Notes under the pieces: model-generated
Databases searched by the model: none
What the model was told of the DNA's origin: nothing
Seen by the model: the letters and a program-made list of their open reading frames with translations, nothing else
Program-made: the position numbers and the translations under genes
Shown here: positions 54,717 to 64,000 of the stretch, in pieces
How the letters are laid out: every line of letters begins with the position of its first letter
Position numbering within the stretch: the first letter of the stretch is position 1
Origin: Zygnema cylindricum
Lineage: Eukaryota > Streptophyta > Zygnematophyceae > Zygnematales > Zygnemataceae
Length of the DNA: 64,000 nt
Assembly: GCA_037447655.1 (NCBI GenBank)
Contig: JBBHKE010001492.1
Coordinates: forward strand, 1 to 64,000
Reading direction: 5' to 3'

Positions 54717-55167
54717 ACGCGCGGTATTTGTTTTGCTATCGAAACAAATGCGCGGTATCCGTTTCGTATCCGTACTGTACTCCGTACTATATTAAAACAG
54801 TATCTATGTACTAAGAATCTATTTCCCGTTAAACGATTTAGTCTCTGCGCAACAATTTATATTGTAATCAAACCTAATGTAATGTAACACTAGTTCTAGG
54901 TATAACAGTTAAAGGCAACAGCTCCGCCGACTTGTCGGATGGCAATTTCCAGGTTCAATACCTGGGTCCGTCAAGTATATTTTGTTTAATCTACCTAATT
55001 CACTTCCTGTCTTCTCTAGAGAGTTTAGGTAGCCATGGCTCTAGCTCCCTTTCCAGCCTTCAGTGACTACAGCAAGTGTGGGGGCTTGGAGAAGGGGAGT
55101 TAGAGGCAGACCGCCTCAACTCTTTTTCTATTCTAATACAGACCTAGAAAATACTCAAATATCAACA
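54716..55167 (-). repeat. Truncated LTR D, copia family 1
   Basis: Matches the 5' half (minus sense) of LTR A from about 51775 to 52261, starting TGTTGATATTTGAGTATTTTC in minus sense. The other half is missing beyond the poly-C run. Confidence 0.8.
54897..54972 (+). other. tRNA-like segment inside LTR D
   Basis: TAACAGTTAAAGGC precedes GGTTCAATAC. T-arm CCAGG-TTCAATA-CCTGG pairs 5 of 5 perfectly. Confidence 0.5.
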
Positions 55168-55697
55168 GTAGTTGATTGATTACGTACGGCTGGTATGCCT
55201 CCGTACAGTTAGTAGTAAGCTGTAGTGTATATTTTTAGGACTTAGTCATTTCTAGACTTAGGAACTTTTTGGACAGAAACTGTTATAGCTAGTTTTTGGG
55301 AATTTCATCTGAGAATTGCTCTCAGTAGTATTGGCAGAATTATCTATAATTTTGCATGTGTGTTCCTCCTTCCATTGGAAATATTGTGAAAAATTTGCAG
55401 ACCTATTGTGTGTCTGATTTGCTTGGGGCTTCATTGTGAAGTTGGTCATATGTATCAAAGTTCTGGCAGGCTGTTTTTTTGCAACTTTGACTGAGTGTTG
55501 TGATTATTCGGTTTTGTATTAGTATATGAAATTTGGTGGGAATACTGAGTGGACTAGAAACTATCTGGTTGAGTAGTTTCAGCTTGGTTTGGTTATTTTG
55601 TAGAATTTTGAGTGGAATCAAAGGAGGCTGTTTTGGGGTAGTCTGTGGTGCTTCCGAGGGTACATTCATGGCTGAAAAGGGCTATGAACAACACACA
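55168..55697 (+). repeat. LTR-like repeat E, plus copy
   Basis: Homologous to the reverse complement of 18053-18600. It ends with ATGGCTGAAAAGGGCTATG, a probable gag start that is immediately replaced by non-LTR RT sequence. Confidence 0.6.
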
Positions 55698-55976
55698 TTA
55701 CCGAGCCCTTCGTGCTTCCGCAGCCGCTTTCTATTCGGTTGCAGAAGGTACGCACATTATTAGGCCTATAGATCTAGTCGTGTCGGCATATAATTTTTTC
55801 AAGGAACGTTTAATTGAACTCAACCTTTCAGTCCAACCTTCGAAGTGCGTTTATTTGGTCCCCTCACGATATTCCACTTTCCTTTACTCCCCTTACTGGT
55901 TTTGAAACTCCTCCTCCCTCCGATGGCATTCTTTTGCTCGGTTTCCCTCTTGGTTCGGATACTTTCTCGACCCAAT
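55690..55976 (+). pseudogene. Fragment of the same non-LTR RT
   Basis: Contains HYRALRASAAA, then THII.P.D.VV.A..FF....ELN and VQPSKCV, collinear with the RT palm at 49560-49330. An internal deletion removes the ADD catalytic block (FYSVAEGTHII replaces it). Frames shift once near 55850. Confidence 0.8.
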
Positions 55977-56731
55977 TCCAACTCTCAGACCTCCATAGGT
56001 CCTCAAAGTAGGCAGCTCACACGAAGCCTGTAGGATAATCCTGACCCCTTTGTGTTTCAGCAAGAATAACTGCCACCCTGGCGAAAAAAACTCTCACCAC
56101 CTTTAACTTGTAAAGGCAAGACTCCCCTGAGTCTATAGCACAAAGAATCTCTGAATTTGCTCTCCTGAGGAGTAAGTTATGAAGGGTCAAAGTTGACCTT
56201 TTGTACAGAAGCTCTCTGGGAGAGAGGGTCTAATCTATCAAATTTTCCTAAGTCTTATCTCTCTCTTAAACTTTATCTACTGCAGTACGGCACCAATCAT
56301 AATACTGTGTCGTACAGAAAGGTACAGGTGCCGATGTACTTTTTGTACGACCATTGTACGACATGGCCAACAAGTCGACACATGTCATTTTTGAATTCGT
56401 TCTTGTAATCCCCGGAGATGTCGTAATCGAATATGATTGTGCCACGTGTCAATCGATGTAACGTCGACGGTAAACCGCCAAAAACCTATTCCGCGATCTC
56501 GGCATGCTTTGCGAGCGTCCGATTAAGATGTATTTTAATCGTAGCCGTCATAAATAGTTGCGCAGTATTGGTTTTGCCTTCAAAACAAAGTACGTGGTAT
56601 CCGTTTCGGTTGTTCCGTACGCCGTACAACAGAAACTATATTTATGTCCAAAATATCCTGTTAAATGAAATAGCCTATGTGAAAGCATTTATATAATTAT
56701 CAACCCTATATCATATAACCTTGATTTAGTC

Positions 56732-56808
56732 TAAATGGCTAAGGCTACCGGCTATCGGCTACTTTAACGAACGGCAGGTACTAGGTTCAAATCTCGGGTC
56801 CGTCAATC
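56732..56808 (+). other. tRNA-like segment inside LTR B
   Basis: TGGCTAAGGC (A box) and GGTTCAAATC (B box) about 45 nt apart. The T-arm pairs 4 of 5 with wobble. Confidence 0.5.
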
Positions 56809-58353
56809 ACAATTTTGGTAAATCTACCACTCTAATGTCTTTCCCCGTCTGGATAGCATAGGCGGCCATGGCCTTATCTCCCTCTCCAACTTTCAGTCAC
56901 TGCGACAAGTGTGGGAGCTGGAGAGAGGAGTTAAAGGCAAACTGCCTCTGGTTCTTATCTGCATTTTACAAAACCTAGAAAATACTAAAATAACCTTTAA
57001 TTTCTACACTCTCCTTATTTTCTAGTCACTCTTTATTTTAAGACCACACTTCTCCCTGAAGAGAATTAGTTTAGGGGAAGGCACAGGTTTGGTCATCATA
57101 TCTGCTACCATTTCACTATCTCGTTTATACTCCAAACTGATTATTTTGTTTTCTACTTTCTCCCTAACAAAGCTAAGTCTGGTGTCTATGTGTTTGGCTT
57201 TAAAGTGATGTTTAGGATTGTCAAAAATGGCAATGGCTGCCTGATTATCACAAAACACCTTTTGGACACCACTCTTAAGATGACCAAGCTCACCAAGCAA
57301 AGACTTGACCCACATTAATTCTTTTACAGCAGAGCAAGAAGCCATGTACTCAGCCTCTATGGTGGACTGAGCAATGACCTTTTGTTGCTTGCTGCTCCAG
57401 CAGCAAGCCCCATCACCCACATACAATACATATCCAGACATGCATCTCCTTATAAGAGCATCCCCATAGCTAGCATCACTCGAAGTGGTGATGTCAGTAT
57501 TGTTCCCACCCAAATGTAACCATAGATCCCTAGTCCGTATGAGATATCTAAAGACACTTTTAGCTGCCTCCCAATCTTTCTTAGTGTGAGCATTCAGACT
57601 CCTAGTTAGTACTCCTACAGTTGCGGCTATGCGTGGACGGGTACAATTCATGAAATATATTAGGCTGCCCACTACTTGTCTATAAGGGATGGTCTGCATA
57701 AATCTTTTCTCTTCCGGGCCTACCTCATCATCTAAGATTATAACTCCCTCTTCCACACTCCACTCACTTCCTTTCTGTGATTCCATAGGAGTGGTACAAC
57801 TATTAGCCTTGTCCACTTAGATTTTTTCTAACATGTTTCCAATGACCTCCTTATGAGTTAATCTTATTATTTTTCTATCTTTGTCTCTCTCTTCCTGGAT
57901 TCCCAAAATATACCTTCCTTCTCCCATATCCTTCATCTCGAATCTTCCTTTTAGATCATATCAACTTATTTATTTTATCCATCGATTTACTTAAAACAAG
58001 GAAATCATCAATATAAATTGCAATAAAAATAATTCCTTCCTCATCTTCAAACAAATAAATAGAGTGATCTGAGCTGATCGAAATATATCCTAAACCTGTA
58101 AGAAACTCATCAAGCTTTTTGTTTCATTGTCAGGGCGCTAGTTTCAGCCCATATAAAGATTTGATCAATCGGCATACCTTGCTTTTCTCCCCTTGCTCAA
58201 CAAATCACTCAGGCTGTCGCATAAAAATTTCCTCTTCCAACTCTCCATGTAGGAAGGCCGTCTTGATGTTCATGTGATGCACTTCCATGTCTTCTGCTGT
58301 CGCCATACTAAGAAGTATCCGAACCGAAGGAAACCTAACAACCGGAGCAAAAG

Positions 58354-58861
58354 TCTCCTCGTAGTCAATTCCCTCTTTCTGAGTAAATCCCTTTGCCACT
58401 AACCGAGCCTTGTAGCGCTCAATGGTGTTATCCGGGTTGAGTTTCAGCTTAAATACCCACTTACACCTAATTGGCTTCCTGTCAGGAGGACAATCCACCA
58501 ATTCCTATGTATGGACCGCCATAATTGAGCCATCTCCTCATTAATGGCTGTCTTCCACCGGTTTCTATCACAACAAGTCATTGCCTCATTATAAGTTTGA
58601 TGTTCATTCTCCTCGTAGTCAATTCCCTCTTTCTGAGTAAATCCCTTTGCCACTAACCGAGCCTTCTAGCCCTTAATGGTGTTATACGGGTTGAGTTTCA
58701 GCTTAAATACCCACTTACACCAAATTGGCTTTTTGTGAGGAGGACAATCCACCAATTCCCATATATCGGCCGCCATAATTGAGGCCATCTCCTCATTAAT
58801 GGCTGTCTTCCGCCGGTTTCTCTCAAGACAAGTGATTGCCTCAATAGAAGTTTGAGGTTCA
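58354..58861 (-). repeat. 254-bp tandem duplication in copia RT
   Basis: Two copies, 58354-58607 and 58608-58861, of the RT stretch from CPP..KPI.CKWVFKLKL through the AINEEMA region. The copies have since diverged by scattered substitutions. Confidence 0.85.
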
Positions 58862-58920
58862 TCAGGGTGGGACAATTTTGTTACCTTGTTGTTAACTGTT
58901 CTCTCTTGCAGTCTTTTGCT

Positions 58921-59076
58921 TGTAGAAATTGATGGTTCTTTTAGTATTTTCTAGGTCTAAAATAAAAGTGCAGAAAGAGAAGCCGAGGCAGTCTGACTCT
59001 AACTTCTCTCTCCAACTCTCACACTTGTTGCAGTCACTGAGAAGTTGGAGAGGAAGCTAGTGTCATGGCTGCCTAT
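58921..59076 (+). repeat. Inverted LTR 5' fragment (family 1)
   Basis: Starts TGTAGAAATTGATGG in plus orientation and covers the first 156 bp of a family-1 LTR, then abuts the end of LTR C in the opposite orientation. Confidence 0.75.
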
Positions 59077-60077
59077 TGCAATTCTGTGTCCTCCATTGGA
59101 CTACAGAATACAGGAAGCCTCTAGATAGTATTTAACTAACCCACTTTAAGCCACGACCACTTCTGCCCAAGAAGGCAAACTGAGAATTTGACTGCACCCC
59201 TGTGTAGCCTGGACTCCCCTGAGTCCGTAGCAAAAAGAATCACTGAAAACGGCCAACCAGGCGATAAGTTATGAGCCGGCAAAAATGCCAATTTATACAA
59301 AGCTCTCTTAGAGAGAGGTGTCTGTCTACCAAATATTTCCTAAGTCCTAAATCCCTCTCACAACCCGTATCTACTAAAGTACGAACAAATCGTATTACTG
59401 TAAAGTACAGAAAGGTACTATGGTCGATGTACTTTCTGTACGGCCGGTGTACGACAAGGCTCTTGAGTGGACGCGTGTCATTTTTCCACTTGTCCGTATT
59501 TCCTCCGGAATTCCCGCGACCGAATGTCATCCTTCCACGCGGCGCCACGTCATGCCACGTCCATAAAATCCAAAGTGACCATTCCGCGATCTCGGGGACG
59601 ACGTGCGCCGTCGGATTAAATCCGACATTAAATGTCGACCGTTAAAAGTGTCTGTTTCATTTGTTTCGTGCGAAATGACGTTTCGCACTAAACTTTAACA
59701 AGTTTTATGTTCGTTTCGTTTTATATTCCAGTTAGATCATTTCGGTACTATACAACAGTTTATATATGAATGAAATCCTATATAATCTAACGGACTTTAC
59801 GACAGACTGGTTGGAGCTAACGGCTACGCCGCACTCTACCGGTCGGGGGTTCGAGTCCTGCCGGACTCAACCTTTTGTTGAGAGTGACTTAAGTCACTCT
59901 TTAGTCCTTCCTATGGAGCTGAGGCAGCCATGGCTCCATCGCTCTCTCTCTCTTTCAGTGACTACAACAAGTATGGGGGAGAGAGAGAAGAGATGGAGGC
60001 AGGCTGCCATCATTTCTTATATATGTTTCCGCTAATTTATTTTAAACTAGAAAATACTAAAACTACTTATTTCAACA
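59077..60077 (-). repeat. 3' LTR C of the 60-64 kb copia element
   Basis: In minus sense it starts TGTTGAAATAAG and ends CAGAATTGCA (TG...CA). The internal polypurine tract AAAATAAGGGGAG lies directly at 60078-60090. Confidence 0.85.
59800..59873 (+). other. tRNA-like segment inside LTR C
   Basis: CTGGTTGGAGCTAACGG (A-box region) precedes GGTTCGAGTCC, a near-consensus B box. The T-arm pairs 4 of 5 with one wobble. Confidence 0.5.
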
Positions 60078-63000
60078 CTCCCCTTATTTTCTAGTCTATT
60101 TTTAATTTTTCTTTTAATCCACATTTTTCCCTACAGTATTTTAATTTTGGCGAGGGTACAGGTTTGGTCATCATGTCAGCTACCATTTCCTCATCAGATC
60201 TATATACAAGATTCACTATTTTATTCTCAACTTTTTCTCTTACAAAACTTAATCTTATGTCCATATGTTTAGCCTTAAAATGATGTTTTGGATTTGCTGC
60301 AATTGCTATGGCCGCTTGATTATCACAAAACACTTCATGCACTCCCTCCTTCATATACCCAAGTTCTTGCAGCAAGGACTTGACCCTCATCAACTCTTTC
60401 ACAGCAGAACAAGAGGCCATGTACTCAGCCTCCATGGTGGACTGTGCAACCACCTTTTGTTGCTTACTGCTCCAACAGCATGCACCTTCCCCAACATACA
60501 ACACATACCCAGAAGTGCATCGTCTCATAGGTGCGTCCCCATAACTGACATCACTCCAAGTAGTGATGTCAGTGTGCTCCCCTACCAAATGCAACCATAA
60601 CTCTCTGGTTCCAACCAGATATCTCATGACTCTCTTGGCTGCCTCCCAATCCCTCTTCCTAGGATCATTCAGACTCCTACTGAGTACTCCAACTACTGCC
60701 GCTATGTCCGGCCTGGTACAATTCATAAAATAGATTAGACTTCCTACGACCTGTCTATAAGGGATAGTCTTCATAAACTCTCTCTCTTCAATACTCATTT
60801 GATCATCTAAGATAATTACTCCTCCTTCTACACTCCCATCACTTACTTTTTTCAAGTCCATGGGAGTGGTACAACTGTTAGCATTTTCCATCTGGAATTT
60901 CTCAAGCATATTACCTATTGCTTCTTTCTGAGTAAGTCTGATAATCTTCTTCCCTCTATCTCTCTCCATCTGAATCCCCAAGATATATTTTGCCTCCCCT
61001 AAATCCTTCATATCAAATCTGCTTCTAAGTTATGTTTTTAACTTATTGATCTTTTCCAAGGATTTACTCAACACAAGCAGATCATCCACATAAATTGCAA
61101 TAAAAATGACACCATTCTCATCTTCAAACATATAGATAGAATGGTCAGAGCTTATACGGATATATCCCAGACTGGTAAGAAACTCATCTAGTTTCTTGTT
61201 CCACTGTCGGGGAGCCTGCTTTAGTCCATATAAGGACTTTATGAGCCTGCAGACTTTGCTCTCTTCTCCTTCCTCCACGAACCCCTCGGGTTGTCTCATG
61301 AAAATTTCTTCCTCTAACTCACCATTAAGAAACGCAGTCTTAATGTCCATCTGATGGATTTCCATGTCTTCCGCTGCTGCCAGGCTGAGGAGAATCCTTA
61401 CTGATGGGAACCGAACAACTGGAGCAAAGGTCTCCTCATAGTCAATCCCTTCCTTTTGGGTGAACCCCTTCGCTACCAATCGAGCCTTATATCTTTCAAT
61501 GGTATTATCTGGGTTCAGTTTTAGTTTAAATACCCATTTACACCCAATAGGTTTTCTGTCTGGAGGACAATCTGCTAATTCCCAAGTATTTGCTTCCATG
61601 ATAGAAGCCATCTCATCATTTATAGCTCTAATCCATCTTTCTTTCTCTGGACTATTCACTGCCTCCGAGTAAGACTGAGGCTCATCAGGGTGAGATAGCT
61701 TAGTTACCTTATGAGCGACTTGTTTTTCCTGTAATCTTTTGCTGCTCCTTCTTCCTTCCTCAAACTCTGAAGCAAGAATGGATGGAAGTCTTGGATTTCT
61801 TCTTACTGTTTCATCGGCTCCCCTGTCCATGGAAACCGGTTCTTGTCCCGCTTCTTCTATCTCCTCGAAGTCCATAGGAGTATGTGAGGTTTCCGGTGAG
61901 TCTCCTGTATCTTGGATCTCCCCTGAATCTGTAATCACGGTGTTACCCATATCCCTTTCGGGAACGACCGAGTTCTCCTCACTTTCAGACTCAAATCTGA
62001 TCCTAATCTTCTTTGTATATTTGAAGGGGTCAAATGACTTCCCTTCATCCATGACAACTAAGTGTTTGACCAGAATGATATCTTTCTTTGCCAAGTCATA
62101 TACTCTATATCCCTTAACATCCTCATCATATCCCACAAAGTATCCAGGTTTTCCCTTAGCATCTAGTTTCCAGTTTTTCCTATCCGTGTCAAGACTGTAA
62201 ACTTGGCTACCAAATACTTTAAGGTGTGAGATATCTGGTTTCCTTCCAACCCATCTCTCATAAGGTGTGACTCCCTTTACAGCTGAGGTGAGGACTCTAT
62301 TCTTAATATAGTTGGCAAAGTTCATTCCCTCTGCCCAAAATCTCTTTCCTATTTTCTTGTCTGCCAACATACTGCATTCACTATCTCTTAGTGTTCTATT
62401 CAACCTCTCAGCTACCCCATTTTGTTCCGGGTTATATGGTACAGTTTTCTGGTGTTGCACTCCCTCATCTCTCAGATATTCCTCAAACTGGTTAGAGGTA
62501 TATTCCCCCCCATTATCACTCCTTATCCTCTTAATAGGGGTTTCATGCAACTTCTCACTCCAAGCTTTATATTCTTTGAAGTAAGTGGATGCTTCAGACT
62601 TATTTTTCAGAAAGTAGACTCTAGAGTATCTAGACCAATCATCAATTATTGTCATCATAAACCTCTTTCCTCCAACCGAAGGTACTTTTGCAGGTCCCCA
62701 AATATCTGTGTGGACCAAATCTAACACTTTCTCACCTCTATATGTGGCGGCTTTGGGAAAGGGAAGTCTGTGAGCCTTACCTTGAGCACAACTACTACAA
62801 TCATCCATTATTTCATTATCCCCAAACTGAATGCCATCTACTACCCCAAGCTTTTTCATTTCCCTTAACCTATCAAAATGCACATGCCCCAAACGCTTAT
62901 GCCAAATCATCACCTTAGGAACACCAACATAGTAAGCATTCTTCTTTTCATTACTCAAGTTAAGCCTAAACATTCCTTGGCTACCCTTATCTGCTGTGAA

Positions 63001-64000
63001 GTAAACTTCATTCCCATACTTAGCTGTAAAGACTCCCTTTCTGGTGAAGGTATCAAACTCTTTGTCATCTAACACAGACGTAGAGACAAGATTTTCACTC
63101 AGCTGAGGAATGTAAAGTACATCTGAGAATGTAAGTATAGAGGTCTTACCCTCCACTAAGACTTTCAGATCTACTGATCCCACTAGATCTGTAGTAACCA
63201 CTCTCCCATCCCCATACTCTATCTCTACAGTAGGAATCTTTCGTAGCTTAGTGAAGAGTTCTTTATCACGGCACATATGCATGGATGCACCTGAGTCGAT
63301 GATCCATCCTTCCTGTGGAGCTTCCCGAATTGCTCCAAGGGCACACTCCTGCCTCCGAGGGATCTCCTTCTCCTCCAGACTCTCGTCAAGAAGAAGCTCC
63401 CCATCCTCCTCAGATGACTCATCCTCGATTTCTCCTGACACTTTTGTAACCACAAGTGCCTTTTTCTTCCCTCCGGAAGAACCCCCTCCACGGTTTTCTT
63501 GGAGCCTCAGCTCTGACAACTTGACACAATCTGCAATAAAGTGTCCCGGCTTTTTGCAATAATGACAAAGACCCTTTGGGGGCCTCTGTCCCCCAGAATT
63601 ATCTCTTTCCCCTCTATAAGGTTTCTTCGGATCCTTCCCCCATCGGTCCCCTCCTGCTGCTAGAGCTTGAATGCTCTTTCCTCCTCTCCTAATCTCCATT
63701 GTGTTTTCCTGCACAAGTATCATCCTGACTACTGTGTTCCATTTCTATGAACTATCAGGCATTCCCTGTACTCGGTACACTATGTTTTCGACTCATCTGG
63801 TAATTTCATGATAAGGGTGTTAACTTTCATTTTCATTGTACCTGTCCACCCGGCACTTTCCATTTCCATATACAAACAAGAAAGATCATTACAGTAATCT
63901 AACATCTTTCCTCCTTTGTAAGTGTAACTCAATAGCTTTTGCTCAGCCAACTGGAGCTCCTGAATAGTTCCAGCTCTATAAATCTCCACCAAACTCTCCC
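60078..64000 (-). mobile_element. Copia internal region, nearly intact, runs off window
   Basis: Pol body, 3' LTR C and polypurine tract are present. The 5' LTR and gag start lie beyond 64000. The gag part at 63992-63780 (YRAGTIQELQLAEQKLL, DYCNDLSCLYMEME) ends in TAG and the frame shifts between 63780 and 63724. Confidence 0.9.
60091..63723 (-). CDS. Copia Pol polyprotein, one nonsense codon
   Basis: An 897-codon frame (63723-61030) and a 306-codon frame (61011-60091) are in the same phase and separated by a single TAA after KINKLKT. Order: zinc knuckle CHYCKKPGHFIADC; protease DSGASMHMC; integrase GHVHFDRL...CSSCAQGKAHRLPF with HTDIWGP, RSDNGGEY and NGVAERLNRT (DDE); RT with DIKTAFLNG, SLYGLKQAPRQW and IYVDDLLVL; RNase H with DVSYGDAPMRR, STMEAEYMA and KHHFKAKHMDIRLSF. 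All catalytic residues look present. Close kin of the relics at 13.9-15.8 and 57-58.9 kb. It would be self-replicating but for the stop and the gag breaks. Confidence 0.92.

Larger units (their letters stand above)
55977..58919 (-). mobile_element. Truncated copia element (3' LTR B, RNase H, RT part)
   Basis: LTR B at 55977-57008 starts TGTAGAAATTAAAGG in minus sense. The polypurine tract AAAATAAGGAGAG precedes it. RNase H lies in 57816-57022 (DASYGDALIRRCMSGYVLY, STIEAEYMASCSAV, KHHFKAKHIDTRLSF). RT pieces follow at about 58140-57820 and 58501-58205 (YKARLVAKGFTQKEGIDY). The body stops at about 58919, where a plus-oriented LTR fragment begins; gag, protease and integrase are lost. Confidence 0.85.

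Noticed and set aside
54537-54887. Polyproline protein frames
   Set aside because: They are translations of the 71-nt C run; each frame around it is short and unrelated.

Overview
The window reads as nuclear DNA of a green-lineage (streptophyte or charophyte-like) eukaryote. Host genes are split by many GT-AG introns. One encodes a GT37-type (plant FUT1-like) fucosyltransferase. Another joins CCCH zinc fingers to CwfJ domains, a combination typical of plants. Ty1/copia retrotransposons and small TIR elements fill most of the rest. The species cannot be named from sequence alone.

Layout. (1) 0.5-6.7 kb, minus: GT37-like gene in five recognisable exons, with minisatellites and two TA-flanked MITEs in its introns. 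(2) 6.9-19.4 kb: nested DNA transposons, a hAT fragment and two broken copia elements. (3) 21.0-24.8 kb, minus: CWF19L1/CwfJ-like gene with short exons, a 99-bp in-frame exon duplication and several lesions. (4) 25.9-37.0 kb: an 11-kb nest in which a foldback element holds a Stowaway-like element (itself holding a MITE and a second foldback), then a TIR element holding a MITE holding a full copia element (5,605 bp, two 470-bp LTRs, 5-bp TSD). (5) 38.7-46.0 kb, plus: MAPK-like CMGC kinase of about 15 exons, open in one frame after splicing (about 772 aa). (6) 47.7-64 kb: a decayed non-LTR element with an N-terminal zinc finger and a restriction-like endonuclease region, then a pile of copia LTRs and bodies, mostly on minus, ending in a nearly intact copia pol that runs off the window.

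Only the three host genes look like cellular functions: Golgi glycosylation, RNA processing and signalling. They are not an operon and show no shared control. I found no rRNA, CRISPR array or canonical intact tRNA gene. The most unusual signals are the four-level transposon nest, copia primer sites complementary to the anticodon arm of initiator tRNA-Met, and a tRNA-like T-arm/B-box conserved antisense in four copies of one LTR family.
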